DNA of 64,000 bases from Idiomarina sp. (GTDB lineage Bacteria; Pseudomonadota; Gammaproteobacteria; Enterobacterales; Alteromonadaceae): positions 310,001 to 374,000 of the forward strand of contig JAIUMU010000002.1 of assembly GCA_022565355.1 (NCBI GenBank), read 5' to 3'. Shown piece by piece: positions 34,331 to 45,998 of the stretch (position 1 is its first letter; the number at the start of each line of letters is the position of its first letter). Under the pieces are notes generated by a model, which saw only the letters and a list, made by a program, of their open reading frames with translations, searched no databases and had not been told where the DNA came from. The translations under genes were made by a program, and so were the position numbers.

Positions 34331-34336
34331 TATAAT
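34331..34336 (+). promoter_or_regulatory. Possible -10 box of the PfkB kinase gene
   Basis: TATAAT (34331-34336) sits 31 bases before the start codon and just after the folE2 stop, preceded by TG. It would drive the kinase-ahcY pair. Confidence 0.42.
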
Positions 34337-34366
34337 CTGCGGCCTTATTATTTTAACTGAGCTAGC

Positions 34367-35401
34367 ATGAGCAGCGTAATGAAATCTTACGACGTAATCG
34401 GCGTGGGTAACGCCCTGGTAGACCAAGAATTTAAGGTAACCGACGAATTCTTGGTACGCCACAATATCGAAAAAAGCATCATGACTTTACTTGATGAGGC
34501 ACAACAGCAACTTTTGCTGGGCGAGCTTCACAAAGAGTTTGAGCTAGAGAAACGCGCGGGTGGCGGTTCTGCAGCGAACAGTTTAGTAGCCTTTAGCCAA
34601 TTTGGTGGCAAGGCCTTTTACTGCTGTAAAGTTGCCAACGACGACGATGGCAATTTCTATCAAGCCGATTTAGATCGTGCTGGCGTGAGCACGCACTTGG
34701 TTAAGCAAAACAACAATGGCCATACTGGAAAATGTGTGGTGATGGTTACTCCAGATGCAGAGCGCACTATGTGCACGTTTTTGGGGATTACCATCGATTT
34801 CTCAACCGAAGAGCTAGAGCCGGAAGTAGTAGCTGATTCCCAGTATTTATATATTGAAGGCTACTTGGCTACATCTGAAATAGCACGAAAAGCAGTTCAA
34901 GAAGCACGTGCTGTAGCAGAAGCCAACGGCACACGCATCGCCCTCACCTTCTCAGATTCTTCCATGGTGAAGTATTTTAAAGAAGGGTTAGATGAGTTTT
35001 TAACGCCGGGTGTTGATTTACTGTTTTGCAATCAGGAAGAAGCAGAACTGTATACTGGTAAAGAAGGTTTAGAACCCGCGTTACAAGCATTGTTGCAAGT
35101 AGCGCGGCAAGTAGTAATTACCCGTGGTAAAGATGGCGCTATTATTGGTACTCGTGAACGCCGTATTCAGGTTCCGGGTTTCAAAGTAACCGCTATTGAT
35201 ACTAATGGTGCCGGTGATATGTTCGCTGGTGCTTATTTATTTGGCATAACGCAGGGGTTAACACCTGCGCAAGCAGGCACGCTAGCTAGCCGCTCTGCAG
35301 CGGAAGTGGTGAGTAATTATGGGCCACGCTTAAGTACCGAACGGCAACAAGAATTATTGCTGGAACTTGGTTTAACCGAACACGTTGCCAGCACCTTATA
35401 A
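34367..35401 (+). CDS. PfkB-family carbohydrate/adenosine kinase
   Basis: This 344-aa ribokinase-fold protein has [18 protein letters not shown] (substrate loop, about residues 64-81) and the PfkB signature [16 protein letters not shown] with the catalytic aspartate (about 288-303). It lies 23 bp upstream of ahcY on the same strand. AhcY releases adenosine, so phosphorylating adenosine is the likely role, which would pull the AhcY reaction forward. The family is clear; the substrate is inferred from context. Confidence 0.85.
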   Translation: MSSVMKSYDVIGVGNALVDQEFKVTDEFLVRHNIEKSIMTLLDEAQQQLLLGELHKEFELEKRAGGGSAANSLVAFSQFGGKAFYCCKVANDDDGNFYQADLDRAGVSTHLVKQNNNGHTGKCVVMVTPDAERTMCTFLGITIDFSTEELEPEVVADSQYLYIEGYLATSEIARKAVQEARAVAEANGTRIALTFSDSSMVKYFKEGLDEFLTPGVDLLFCNQEEAELYTGKEGLEPALQALLQVARQVVITRGKDGAIIGTRERRIQVPGFKVTAIDTNGAGDMFAGAYLFGITQGLTPAQAGTLASRSAAEVVSNYGPRLSTERQQELLLELGLTEHVASTL

Positions 35402-35424
35402 CCTGCAAGATACGAGAGAATTCA

Positions 35425-36798
35425 ATGACCGATTTTCAAGATTATAAAGTAGCTGATATCAGCCTTGCCGATTACGGCCGCAAAGAAATTCAAATCGCTG
35501 AATCAGAAATGCCAGCGTTAATGGCGATTCGGGATAAGTATAGAGCCAGCCAGCCGTTGCAAGGCGCACGTATTATTGGTTGTATTCATATGACCATCCA
35601 AACCGCTGTACTGATCGAAACCCTAATTGATTTGGGTGCCGAAGTACGCTGGTCTTCATGCAATATTTTCTCTACCCAAGACCATGCTGCGGCAGCCATT
35701 GCAGCTGCAGGCATTCCAGTATTTGCATGGAAAGGCGAAACGGAAGAAGAGTATGAGTGGTGCCTAGAGCAAACCTGTACCAAAGATGGCCAGCCGTGGA
35801 ACGCGAACATGATTTTGGATGATGGCGGCGATGTAACGCTGCTCATTCACGAAAAATACCCAGAAATGCTAGAAGCTGTGCACGGTATCACCGAAGAAAC
35901 CACTACGGGTGTGCACCGTTTACTAGAAATGCTAAAAAAAGGCACCTTGAAAGTTCCAGCGATCAACGTAAACGATTCAGTAACGAAATCGAAGAACGAC
36001 AACAAATATGGTTGCCGCCATTCACTTAGCGATGCCATTAAGCGCGCTACAGATCACCTTTTAATGGGCAAGAAAGCCCTGGTAGTAGGTTATGGCGATG
36101 TGGGTAAAGGTTCTGCTGCATCACTTAGCCAAGAAGGCATGATCGTTAAAGTAAGTGAAATCGATCCAATCTGTGCCATGCAAGCCTGTATGGATGGCTA
36201 CGAAGTAGTATCCCCATACATTAACGGTGTAAACAGCAATGATGGTTCTACTATTAACCATGAATTGCTTGGTAAAACTGATTTAATCGTAACCACCACC
36301 GGTAACGTAAATGTGTGCGATCAGTACATGCTATCGGCACTGAAAAATGGCGCTGTAGTATGTAACATTGGCCACTTCGATAACGAAATCGATACCGCAT
36401 TTATGCGTAAAAACTGGCGTTGGGAGCAAGTGAAGCCGCAGGTGCACACAGTGTTCCGCAGTGAATCAACTGACGATTATCTGATTTTGCTTTCTGAAGG
36501 CCGTTTGGTGAACTTGGGCAACGCTACTGGCCACCCAAGCCGCATCATGGACGGTTCATTTGCGAACCAAGTATTGGCACAAATTCATTTATTTGGGCAA
36601 AAATTTGCTGCGATGTCTGCGGCCGACAAAAAGCAGCACTTAACAGTAGAAGTATTACCGAAGCAGCTTGATGAAGAAGTTGCCCGCTACATGGTAGAAG
36701 GTTTTGGTGGTGTAATCACCAAAATGACCGAGCAACAAGCAGATTACATTGGTGTAACTGTAGAAGGCCCGTTCAAGCCAGAAACTTACCGGTACTAA
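35425..36798 (+). CDS. ahcY: Adenosylhomocysteinase AhcY
   Basis: AhcY splits S-adenosylhomocysteine into adenosine and homocysteine, removing the product that blocks methyltransferases. The 457-aa protein has [17 protein letters not shown], the active-site [16 protein letters not shown], the NAD-binding [10 protein letters not shown], and the conserved end KPETYRY. GAGAGAATTC precedes the ATG. No SAH riboswitch could fit in the 23-bp gap upstream. A strong terminator follows. Confidence 0.97.
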   Translation: MTDFQDYKVADISLADYGRKEIQIAESEMPALMAIRDKYRASQPLQGARIIGCIHMTIQTAVLIETLIDLGAEVRWSSCNIFSTQDHAAAAIAAAGIPVFAWKGETEEEYEWCLEQTCTKDGQPWNANMILDDGGDVTLLIHEKYPEMLEAVHGITEETTTGVHRLLEMLKKGTLKVPAINVNDSVTKSKNDNKYGCRHSLSDAIKRATDHLLMGKKALVVGYGDVGKGSAASLSQEGMIVKVSEIDPICAMQACMDGYEVVSPYINGVNSNDGSTINHELLGKTDLIVTTTGNVNVCDQYMLSALKNGAVVCNIGHFDNEIDTAFMRKNWRWEQVKPQVHTVFRSESTDDYLILLSEGRLVNLGNATGHPSRIMDGSFANQVLAQIHLFGQKFAAMSAADKKQHLTVEVLPKQLDEEVARYMVEGFGGVITKMTEQQADYIGVTVEGPFKPETYRY

Positions 36799-36857
36799 AT
36801 TGCCACTAGTTGTATGCTTGAGCACAAATAACGCATACACCTAAGGCGCACAAATGT

Positions 36858-36887
36858 AAAAAGGAGCAGATTTCTGCTCCTTTTTTT
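36858..36887 (+). terminator. Rho-independent terminator after ahcY
   Basis: GGAGCAGA and TCTGCTCC form a perfect stem around a two-base loop, followed by a run of seven T. Leading A residues could also make it work on the other strand. Confidence 0.9.
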
Positions 36888-36932
36888 GTGCCCTTTTTTT
36901 GTACCCCACTTATCATCACCCTTAACGAACGT

Positions 36933-36938
36933 TATAAT
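36933..36938 (+). promoter_or_regulatory. Possible promoter of the GNAT gene
   Basis: TATAAT (36933-36938) with TTATCA 17 bases upstream (36910-36915) lies just after the ahcY terminator and 41 bases before the GNAT start. Confidence 0.4.
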
Positions 36939-36979
36939 GGCTGTATTCACTCTGATATACAGAATTATGACAATTATTT

Positions 36980-37555
36980 ATGCAAACACCTCGTTTACTA
37001 TTTCGTCCACTCACTGAAGCTGATTTCGCGGACGTACTCGCGCTCGGCAACAAAGTACATGGCGAGAATTACCTTACCCCAGAGAATTTAGCGGATTACT
37101 ACGAGCGCGGACAAACTGAGAATGGCAGAAACCTGCATTGGTTAGCGTTCAGCGATGATCAGCTCGCCGGAATTCGCCTTACTTTCGCGCCCGGTAAATG
37201 GGATGTAGATCAGTACTGCACACCCAGTGCTTGGCCATTTGCTGCCGAAGAGCTGTGCTACTTTAAATGTTCAGCGGTGGATTACGATGTGCAAGGCGCC
37301 GGCATTGGCCGCTCACTGTTAATGCATTCCATTGTGGAAGCGCAAGGTGCTGGCTGCAAAGGCGGGTTAGCGCATATTTGGCGGCAAAGCCCCAACAACA
37401 GCGCTTTCGAGTACTTCACGCGGTGTGGGGGCGAACTGATTGCCGATCATGGTAAGCGCTGGCTACAAGCTTCATTAGAAGATGGCTATTACTGCCCCGT
37501 GTGCGATGGCGATTGCTATTGCACCGCGGCAGAAATGTTACTTCGCTTTACCTAA
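36980..37555 (+). CDS. GNAT acetyltransferase with C-terminal cysteine-rich tail
   Basis: The 191-aa protein has an N-terminal RLLFRPLTEADF start and the acetyl-CoA loop VQGAGIGRSLLM (about residues 102-113) typical of GNAT proteins. The C-terminus has CPVCDGDCYC (about 174-183), which could bind zinc or iron and is not part of a normal GNAT domain. No clear ribosome binding site is seen before the ATG. The substrate is unknown. Its 3' end overlaps the convergent oxidoreductase gene by 18 bp. Confidence 0.8.
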   Translation: MQTPRLLFRPLTEADFADVLALGNKVHGENYLTPENLADYYERGQTENGRNLHWLAFSDDQLAGIRLTFAPGKWDVDQYCTPSAWPFAAEELCYFKCSAVDYDVQGAGIGRSLLMHSIVEAQGAGCKGGLAHIWRQSPNNSAFEYFTRCGGELIADHGKRWLQASLEDGYYCPVCDGDCYCTAAEMLLRFT

Positions 37556-38866
37556 ACGCTGCCACCGATACAATGCCCGCAAGGCCAGCCTGCGGGCTGG
37601 GGCAAATGGATATTTCGGCAGCTCGGATTGATAAAATGGTAGTTCTGGTAATGCCTTACCCGCGCTTAGCTCAGCTAAACGCTTTCCGGCAAGGCTAGCA
37701 AACGCCACCCCAGCACCGCAGTAGCCGGCACTGGTAAACACACCAGGAGCCGGGCTATACACCCGTGGCATGGCATCTAACGCCACACTAATCCAACCAC
37801 TCCAGAAGTAATCAGCATGCAAATCCGTGAGCGTAGGGAAGGTATTTTGCATAGCGGCAAGCAAGCGCTGCTTTTCCCGCTCTGAACTTGCATTTTTACC
37901 GGTTACCGCGCCGCGGCCACCAAACAAAATACGGCCATCGGGTAATAAACGGTAGTAGTACTTCAGTAGCCGCGTGTCCATTACCAAATCGTTTACTTGC
38001 AGCCCTACATATTGCTGCTCAGAAACGTTTAACGGCCGAGATACCAGAATACTGGAGAGCACGGGGAATTGGCGCGTACTCAAATCTGCAAACGGCTGTT
38101 TTGCTAAATAGCCGTTGCCGCACACCAATACCTGCTCACAGGTTACTGTTTGCTCGCCGGCAGTAAGTAGATGTTTGCCATTTTGCCGCTGCCAATGGGT
38201 AACCGGATGCCCCGTGGCAATTTTCACGCCAGCCTTTTGCGCGCGGGTTAAGTAGGTAGCCACTAAAGCTCGAGGGTTAATTGCTGCCGCAGGAGAAAGT
38301 GCTAGGCCGCCATGCTTCCAGCAAATACCAGGCAATTGTTCATGCTGTTGTGCCGAGCTTAACCATTCTGCCTGTAACAGCGTATTGGCATAGGCGGGTT
38401 GTTGGCTAGCAAGAAGCTTTGCCGCTTTTGCATTGTGCGCTAAGCGCAAATAACGGCCCTGCAATAATTCACAAGGCCACTCTGAATCCGCAGCCATGGT
38501 TTGCACATGGGCAATACTTTCCGCAAATTCATTCTGTACCGCATTCGCCACAGCTTCGCCAAAACGGGCATGATAATCGGCGTAGCCTAGGCGCCCTGTG
38601 CCCGGTAAAAGGAAACCGGCATTGCGGCTACTTGCACCAGCACCAACACCACCCGCATCAATCAGCAATACTTCACGTTGTTGCTGCTCAGCAATTTCAA
38701 TGGCGGCATTCAGGCCAGTGTAGCCGGCGCCAATTACTACCACCTCGGCGGTTTTTGGCAAGGCACAGGCGTTGGTATCTGGAAATGGCGTAACCGCCTG
38801 CCAGTAAGAATCGGTGCCAAATTCGTGAAAAGCCGGCGTAAACCGGCTTTTTAAAGGATCATACAT
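37538..38866 (-). CDS. FAD-dependent amino acid/amine oxidoreductase (DAO family)
   Basis: The protein has the FAD-binding dinucleotide motif VVVIGAGYTGLNAA near residue 46 and the DAO-family layout of OrdL/PuuB-like enzymes, which oxidise amines or amino acids such as gamma-glutamyl-putrescine. ATG 38866 is chosen over the longer frame (to 38983) because GAGG lies just upstream and the extra residues have no family likeness. That gives 442 aa. It is last in a four-gene chain after the ABC exporter genes, 8 bp behind the permease. Confidence 0.85.
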   Translation of the reverse strand: MYDPLKSRFTPAFHEFGTDSYWQAVTPFPDTNACALPKTAEVVVIGAGYTGLNAAIEIAEQQQREVLLIDAGGVGAGASSRNAGFLLPGTGRLGYADYHARFGEAVANAVQNEFAESIAHVQTMAADSEWPCELLQGRYLRLAHNAKAAKLLASQQPAYANTLLQAEWLSSAQQHEQLPGICWKHGGLALSPAAAINPRALVATYLTRAQKAGVKIATGHPVTHWQRQNGKHLLTAGEQTVTCEQVLVCGNGYLAKQPFADLSTRQFPVLSSILVSRPLNVSEQQYVGLQVNDLVMDTRLLKYYYRLLPDGRILFGGRGAVTGKNASSEREKQRLLAAMQNTFPTLTDLHADYFWSGWISVALDAMPRVYSPAPGVFTSAGYCGAGVAFASLAGKRLAELSAGKALPELPFYQSELPKYPFAPARRLALRALYRWQRLGKAK

Positions 38867-38874
38867 ACTCTGCC

Positions 38875-40017
38875 TCAAAGGCCGAATACAACTTTTTCGC
38901 TGCGCAGCATACGGGTTACTACAGCCACTAAAGCCGCCGTAGCCAGCACCGTTACCCCTGCGCCCGCCAACACCATTAACCAATTAATATCTTGGCCACC
39001 AATGGTGTTTAACAACATACGATGCTGCGATGTTACCGGCAGCAAACCGAGTGCTGGATGCTCAAAGCGGGTGAATTCCACAGCGAAAATAATCGCAACG
39101 GGAATAAACATTACCAGTGAAATATAGGTTTGCGCTTCTTTAAACGATTTTGCGCGGAAGCTCACAAACAGTTGTAGAATACTAGCAAACGCAGCCAACG
39201 GTACAAGTACCAACATCATGCTTAGCTGCTCAACGAAGCTAATACTGAAATCGATGCCCAGCTTTTCTAGTGGCACAAAAATAAATACCAGCGGAATAAG
39301 CAAAATACTCAACACCGCCCCTGCCAAGGCAAAGGTTGCAGCGGCGCCGGCTTTTGCCATCACTAGCCAATGGGTAGCCACTGGCTGCGCTAATAGAAAC
39401 TCAAGGGAATTGCGTTCGCGCTCCCCTGCACTGCCATCAATCGCCACGTTCATGCCAGAGAAGAAGATTGCCATCAACACAAACACCATTACCGTGCCAA
39501 GAATCATGGCAGCGCGAGCTTGTTTCGTTGCGGTGTCTTGCTTATCAATACGAATGGGGGCAATTACCTCGGCACTAATACCGCGTAACGTGAGGCGGTG
39601 GCTAGCAATGGTGTTGTTGTACTCACGCAACGCGCTTTCAACCCTGCTGCGGGCACTACTATCACTGCGCTCAGAGTAATCCGCACGCACCGTAATAAAC
39701 ACTGGTTTCGCACTGGCAATATGTTCTTGGTAGTTACTGGGGATGTGTAGTTCAATATCACGCGCTTGCTGTTCTTCGCTACCGGCAAAAATGCGCCGAT
39801 CGCCCAAGAAATCAACCAAGGCCGGCGCATGTTCGGCACCTTCAATATGCACGTACACATCGCGCTCCGATACCGCGTCCTGAATAATCATCATAAACGC
39901 CACGGCCATCATGATGGGGCCGAAAAATGCGTACGACATGGCCGCCATTAACGAACGGCGATCACGCAGGGCATCTTTCATTTCTTTTAACCAAACGGTC
40001 ATAAATACTGATTTCAT
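38875..40017 (-). CDS. ABC-2 type exporter permease (NatB-like)
   Basis: The 380-aa inner membrane protein has one N-terminal membrane segment (about 22-45), a large extracytoplasmic domain, and a cluster of about five segments from residue 165 to the end. This is the layout of NatB/CcmB-like ABC-2 permeases. Its start overlaps the end of the ATPase gene by 4 bp. NatAB exports sodium in Bacillus; the substrate here is not known. Confidence 0.84.
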   Translation of the reverse strand: MKSVFMTVWLKEMKDALRDRRSLMAAMSYAFFGPIMMAVAFMMIIQDAVSERDVYVHIEGAEHAPALVDFLGDRRIFAGSEEQQARDIELHIPSNYQEHIASAKPVFITVRADYSERSDSSARSRVESALREYNNTIASHRLTLRGISAEVIAPIRIDKQDTATKQARAAMILGTVMVFVLMAIFFSGMNVAIDGSAGERERNSLEFLLAQPVATHWLVMAKAGAAATFALAGAVLSILLIPLVFIFVPLEKLGIDFSISFVEQLSMMLVLVPLAAFASILQLFVSFRAKSFKEAQTYISLVMFIPVAIIFAVEFTRFEHPALGLLPVTSQHRMLLNTIGGQDINWLMVLAGAGVTVLATAALVAVVTRMLRSEKVVFGL

Positions 40018-40748
40018 AACATGATGCCCTCTTCGGTGCCGATTAACTGCACAAAAGCGTCTTCAAAACTTGCTTGGCCCGTGCGTTCACATAGTTCGGT
40101 AGGGCTACCTTCCGCTACTACTTGGCCAGCCACCATAATCACTACGCGATCACACAGCGCGGCAACTTCTTGCATTACATGGCTAGAAAATAAAATACAG
40201 CGCCCTTGTTCACGCAAACGGAACAGCAAATCGCGTAAAATACGGGTGCTCATTACATCTAACCCACGGCTGGGCTCATCTAAAATCAAATTCTGTGGTT
40301 GATGCACAATAGCTTGGCCAAGCGCTACTTTCATACGTTGGCCTTGCGAGAAGCCACTCGTGCGGCGATCGGCGATATCATTCATATCCAAATCATCAAT
40401 TACTTGCTGCACTGCTACTTTACGGGCATCACCATGTAAGCCATGTAACGCTGCGAAATAAGCAATATGCTCGCGCGCCGTTAAACGTTCTTGCAGGCCG
40501 AATTTATCAGGGAAAATACCAATGCGTTTGCGCACTTCGAGCGGTGCCACCGATGCTTCAATACTATCTACCGCGGCACTGCCTGTATCGGGTTTAATCA
40601 AACCATAAATACTACGCAAACAGGTGGTTTTACCCGCGCCATTGGGGCCTAGCAATCCAGTAATCTCGCCATCGTTGGCATGAAATGAAAGGCCCTTAAG
40701 CGCTTTCACATCTTTGTAAGCTTTTTCTAATCCGTTGGTTACAATCAT
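40014..40748 (-). CDS. ABC transporter ATPase (NatA-like)
   Basis: The 244-aa protein has Walker A GPNGAGKTT (about residues 34-42), the signature SGFSQGQRMK, Walker B LILDEPSRGLD and the H-loop SSHVM. The order and length are standard for a single-domain exporter ATPase. It lies 3 bp after the exported hydrolase gene and overlaps the permease gene, so the three are co-transcribed. Confidence 0.92.
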   Translation of the reverse strand: MIVTNGLEKAYKDVKALKGLSFHANDGEITGLLGPNGAGKTTCLRSIYGLIKPDTGSAAVDSIEASVAPLEVRKRIGIFPDKFGLQERLTAREHIAYFAALHGLHGDARKVAVQQVIDDLDMNDIADRRTSGFSQGQRMKVALGQAIVHQPQNLILDEPSRGLDVMSTRILRDLLFRLREQGRCILFSSHVMQEVAALCDRVVIMVAGQVVAEGSPTELCERTGQASFEDAFVQLIGTEEGIML

Positions 40749-40751
40749 TTC

Positions 40752-42251
40752 TTACATCCCCGCTGCGTTAACGTTGCGAATAAACGGCAGCAAACGCGTG
40801 CGGCTTAAACAGGCGTCATCCACTTCATTGCTTGGGTTATCAAGAAACTGCGCAATCAGGCGATTGGCGCAGGTGTGGCTCATAATCGTGTGGCCACCAA
40901 ACTCAGCCACTAAATGCTGGCTGTTGGTTAGAGTTTCTGCGGCAATGTTGCCCCATTCTGGTGGGGTTACCGGATCTTGCTCACCCGAAAGTAATAGCGT
41001 ACGAATATCGCTTTGTACTGGTTCGGCGTGGCGCTCATCAGGCAAGGGTTGTACTGGCCAGCCGGCGCAAATTTTCTGGAAATCATAGCCAGTTCTGCCA
41101 CCAATAAAGCGGTTATCGGCATCATCGGCTAACAGCTCAGCGCTAGCGCGCGGCATATCTTCTTGGCAGATCACTGAGGCCAATAAACCAACATACAGCG
41201 GGGATTCGCCATCAAAGGCGCCAATCAAACCTGATAACGGGCGCCAGTTACCCTGATATGCCTCGCTAATCACCAACGGCAGCAATTGCCGACTGCGCGG
41301 TGAATACAATGCCCCGCGCAACGTGCTTGCCAAGCGTGATGCGGTCATCAATACTTCGCGCGGCTCATCACTACGGGCATCATTCATCACCATGCGTTCC
41401 GGCTCTGCTTGGAGGCGTTCACGCAACGCATAGTAAGTAGCGGCTATATCACCAAACTGCTCGGCACAGCCGCTATCGTTGGCACAGTCCGCCACCATTA
41501 AATCAAATGCCCGTTGGCTATAGGTGCCAAATGGGCCAATTACCACTTGCGTAGGTGCCACACCATCTAATACCACACTGCGCAATGATTCCGGCGCTTC
41601 CCGCATCCATACCAGCGCTGCACGAGTGCCATACGAACCGCCATACAAGTTCACCTGCTGGTAACCAAAGGCTTTGCGCACCGCTTCAAAATCTTGAATG
41701 GCATTTACTGTATTGTACTGCTGAACATCATACTCAAACTCAGAGGCACATTCGGCCATTGCCGCGGCAAGATCAACTGCATCATCCGGCACCAATAAAT
41801 CTTCTAATACCGAGATCTCACATTGCATACCATTCGATTTACCGGTACCACGCTGATCTACCAAGATAATATCGCGCCGTTGCCGCACATCGCGAAAGAT
41901 CTGCGCAATAATCCCGGTTAGTTCCGTTGCCGCTTGGCCTGGGCCACCGGCAAGAAAGAACAAAGGATCAGCCGCTGCGCCCGAGCTCACCGCGGGTAAA
42001 CGCACGATGTTCAAGGCAATGGTGCGGCCATTCGGCTGCTTATAGTTTTCCGGAACCGTTAATGTGGCGCACTCAACTTGTTCGTCAAGGCCACGCACAT
42101 GGCAAGGTTCAGTTTGCAGCGCTAGAGCGCGTTGGGAAGTATTGGTAGGAAGTTCGGCATCATCTGCAGCATTTGCCGCATACACAGATATGCTGGCCAT
42201 GGTCCACAGCGATGCTGCAACCAGCCATCTTGGCGAGGTTCGCGTTATCAT
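40752..42251 (-). CDS. Exported alpha/beta hydrolase, proline/tripeptidyl aminopeptidase-like
   Basis: The 499-aa protein starts with a signal peptide (hydrophobic segment ending near YAANA, about residues 10-27). The hydrolase core has LAGGPGQAA (oxyanion loop), the nucleophile in YGGSYGTRAAL, the acid in LSGEQDPVTPPEWG and the histidine in EFGGHTIM. A TAP-like C-terminal part is present. It probably cleaves peptides in the periplasm or outside the cell. It heads the operon with the ABC exporter and the FAD oxidoreductase. Confidence 0.87.
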   Translation of the reverse strand: MITRTSPRWLVAASLWTMASISVYAANAADDAELPTNTSQRALALQTEPCHVRGLDEQVECATLTVPENYKQPNGRTIALNIVRLPAVSSGAAADPLFFLAGGPGQAATELTGIIAQIFRDVRQRRDIILVDQRGTGKSNGMQCEISVLEDLLVPDDAVDLAAAMAECASEFEYDVQQYNTVNAIQDFEAVRKAFGYQQVNLYGGSYGTRAALVWMREAPESLRSVVLDGVAPTQVVIGPFGTYSQRAFDLMVADCANDSGCAEQFGDIAATYYALRERLQAEPERMVMNDARSDEPREVLMTASRLASTLRGALYSPRSRQLLPLVISEAYQGNWRPLSGLIGAFDGESPLYVGLLASVICQEDMPRASAELLADDADNRFIGGRTGYDFQKICAGWPVQPLPDERHAEPVQSDIRTLLLSGEQDPVTPPEWGNIAAETLTNSQHLVAEFGGHTIMSHTCANRLIAQFLDNPSNEVDDACLSRTRLLPFIRNVNAAGM

Positions 42252-42348
42252 TTGTTATCTCTCTTGTTAAACGCTAGCTAAGATGTACTTTGTACCGAGT
42301 TCAATCGGTTACTGCAATAGCGGTTTACATTTGCTAACAAAAAACCGG

Positions 42349-42879
42349 CTATTCGCTATCGGCGCTCGCTGTGTTGCGCTCGTATAAGTAGCCTTTGTAG
42401 TTCAGAGGATTGGAGGCTTCGGCAGTATGTTCACGCAACAAGGTACGCTGCCATTCATCTGGATGATATTCAGGGAAGTACGTATCGCCATCTACCTGTA
42501 AATCGATTTGAGTAATGTACAGGCGCGTGGCCATCGGCAGAAAAGCAGCATAAATCTGCCCACCACCAATAATCATCACTTCTTGTAGCTCAATACCATC
42601 GGCCGCCGCAGCAGATTTGGCAATCTCTAGGGCCTCTGTAGGGTTGCTAGCTGCACTCACGCCAGCAGGCAGGGCATTCGGCTTACTGGTAATTACGATG
42701 TTGTGGCGGCCCGGCAAAGGCCTACCAATGGAGGCAAAGGTATGGCGCCCCATAATGATAGGTTTACCGAGGGTTAGTTCTTTAAAATACTGCAACTCAC
42801 TGGGCAAATGCCATGGCATATCTCCATCACGGCCAATTACGCGGTTATGAGCCATCGCGGCGATCAATGAGATATGCAT
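42349..42879 (-). CDS. folA: Dihydrofolate reductase FolA
   Basis: FolA reduces dihydrofolate, the by-product of ThyA, back to tetrahydrofolate with NADPH. The 176-aa protein has the typical start ISLIAAMAHNRVIG, the substrate site DMPWHLPSEL, the NADPH motifs MGRHTFASIGRPLPGR and IIGGGQIYAAFLP. It lies 35 bp after obgE on the same strand. It depends on ThyA only through the pathway, not through gene linkage here. Confidence 0.96.
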   Translation of the reverse strand: MHISLIAAMAHNRVIGRDGDMPWHLPSELQYFKELTLGKPIIMGRHTFASIGRPLPGRHNIVITSKPNALPAGVSAASNPTEALEIAKSAAAADGIELQEVMIIGGGQIYAAFLPMATRLYITQIDLQVDGDTYFPEYHPDEWQRTLLREHTAEASNPLNYKGYLYERNTASADSE

Positions 42880-42914
42880 GCTTAGTTCCTTTTTCCCAGT
42901 AACAACATGAAACG

Positions 42915-44449
<1,535 letters not shown>

Positions 44450-44464
44450 CTGTCTCTACTCCTC

Positions 44465-44776
44465 TTAAGCGCCAATACCAGTGATTTTCACTTCCGTGAA
44501 CCACTGACGATGACCCTGTTGCTTGCGTGAGTGCTTCCGACGACGGAACTTAACGATAGTAATTTTATCGCCACGACCATGGGTCACTACTTCTGCTTTA
44601 ATCTTGCCACCTTCAACGAAAGGTGCACCAATTGTCACGTTTTCACCATCAGAGAGCATGAGCACTTGCTCAAACTCAACGGTATCACCGGTAGCTGCTT
44701 CGAGCTTTTCCAGGCGAACGGTCTGGCCCTCGGTGACACGGTGTTGTTTACCGCCACTTTGAAAAACCGCGTACAT
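44465..44776 (-). CDS. rplU: 50S ribosomal protein L21
   Basis: L21 begins [14 protein letters not shown] and has the C-terminal [15 protein letters not shown] basic motif. ATG 44776 is chosen over 44788: GGAGAA stands seven bases upstream and 103 aa is the E. coli length. It is the first gene of rplU-rpmA and divergent from ispB, as in E. coli. Confidence 0.98.
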   Translation of the reverse strand: MYAVFQSGGKQHRVTEGQTVRLEKLEAATGDTVEFEQVLMLSDGENVTIGAPFVEGGKIKAEVVTHGRGDKITIVKFRRRKHSRKQQGHRQWFTEVKITGIGA

Positions 44777-44860
44777 ATTTTTCTCCAATGCCTTTTACAG
44801 GCGCTACAAACTTAATTTAGGTCGCGGATTTTACGGAAAAATCGCGCTTAGCGCAAGCGA

Positions 44861-44866
44861 ATTATA
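44861..44866 (-). promoter_or_regulatory. Possible -10 box of rplU
   Basis: TATAAT on the minus strand lies 85 bases before the rplU start. Candidate -35 hexamers at 17-18 bases (TTCTGC or TTTCTG) are weak. Confidence 0.38.
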
Positions 44867-44947
44867 TAAAAATGATCAAACTGGCAGAAATTTGTAAATC
44901 AGGTAAAATCAGCCGCAAATATTATGTAAATAAAGAGCCAACCCACA

Positions 44948-45919
44948 ATGGATTTATCTGCCGTACGCACGCTTAGCGATGCTGATATGCGTGCTGTAAA
45001 CAATATTATTACAGCACAATTAAGTTCGGATGTCGCGTTGATTAACCAGCTGAGCTTTTACATTATTAACAGCGGTGGTAAGCGTTTACGCCCCCAACTA
45101 GCGGTGCTTACAGCCCGCGCATTTGGTTATGAAGGCAACAAACATCACCTCTTGGCGGCAATCGTAGAATTTATTCATACAGCCACATTGCTGCATGATG
45201 ATGTGGTAGATGAATCACTTACCCGGCGCGGCAAAGAAACGGCCAACGCCTTATTCGGCAACGAAGCCAGCGTATTAGTGGGCGATTTTCTGTATACCCG
45301 CGCATTTCAATTGATGGTACAAACCGAAAGCATGCGCGTGCTCGAAGTGCTCGCCGATGCCACCAATATTATCGCCGAGGGTGAAGTGCTGCAGCTCATG
45401 AACTGCAATGATCCCAACACCACCGAGGCCTCTTATTTTCAAGTAATCTACAACAAAACGGCGAAGTTATTTGAAGCAGCAACCCAACTTGGTGCCGTAC
45501 TTGCTGAACAAAGCCCTGAAATTGAGCAAGCCGCAGCCGATTATGGCCGTTACTTGGGCAACGCCTTCCAGTTAGTAGATGATTTACTCGATTACACTTC
45601 CGATGCCGAAACCATGGGCAAAGATGCTGGTGATGATTTGGCCGAAGGCAAACCTACCCTGCCGTTGCTGTATGCGATGTGGAACACAGATACAGAAAAC
45701 GCTGCGCTTATTCGTAGCGCCATTGAAGAAGGTGGCAAGCGTGATGCACTAGAGCCTATCCTTGCTGTGATGCATAGCACTGGCGCCTTAGAATACACCC
45801 GCAACAAAGCCCTAGAGCAGCGCGATTTGGCGATTGCCGCACTAGCACCCTTCCCTGCCGGCGAGCACAAAGAAGCACTAATTGCGCTAGCGAACCTTGC
45901 GGTGGAGCGGCTTGCGTAA
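44948..45919 (+). CDS. ispB: Octaprenyl diphosphate synthase IspB
   Basis: IspB makes the long prenyl side chain of ubiquinone or menaquinone. The 323-aa protein has both aspartate-rich motifs: LLHDDVVDES (about residues 80-89) and LVDDLLDYTSD (about 207-217). SGGKRLRPQL is the substrate-binding start. It is divergent from rplU, as in E. coli. Confidence 0.95.
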   Translation: MDLSAVRTLSDADMRAVNNIITAQLSSDVALINQLSFYIINSGGKRLRPQLAVLTARAFGYEGNKHHLLAAIVEFIHTATLLHDDVVDESLTRRGKETANALFGNEASVLVGDFLYTRAFQLMVQTESMRVLEVLADATNIIAEGEVLQLMNCNDPNTTEASYFQVIYNKTAKLFEAATQLGAVLAEQSPEIEQAAADYGRYLGNAFQLVDDLLDYTSDAETMGKDAGDDLAEGKPTLPLLYAMWNTDTENAALIRSAIEEGGKRDALEPILAVMHSTGALEYTRNKALEQRDLAIAALAPFPAGEHKEALIALANLAVERLA

Positions 45920-45998
45920 AGTTGAGCGTTTATGTGCGGCCGCGGAGTCACCAATGTTGCAGAATGCCGTGAACCAAGGCTAGTGTCTTGGATTGATT

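Noticed and set aside
35402-35424. SAH or SAM riboswitch before ahcY
   Set aside because: The gap to the upstream gene is only 23 bp, too short for such an aptamer.
39218-39679. 153-codon plus-strand frame over the ABC permease gene
   Set aside because: Opposite-strand shadow of a clear permease; low-complexity composition.
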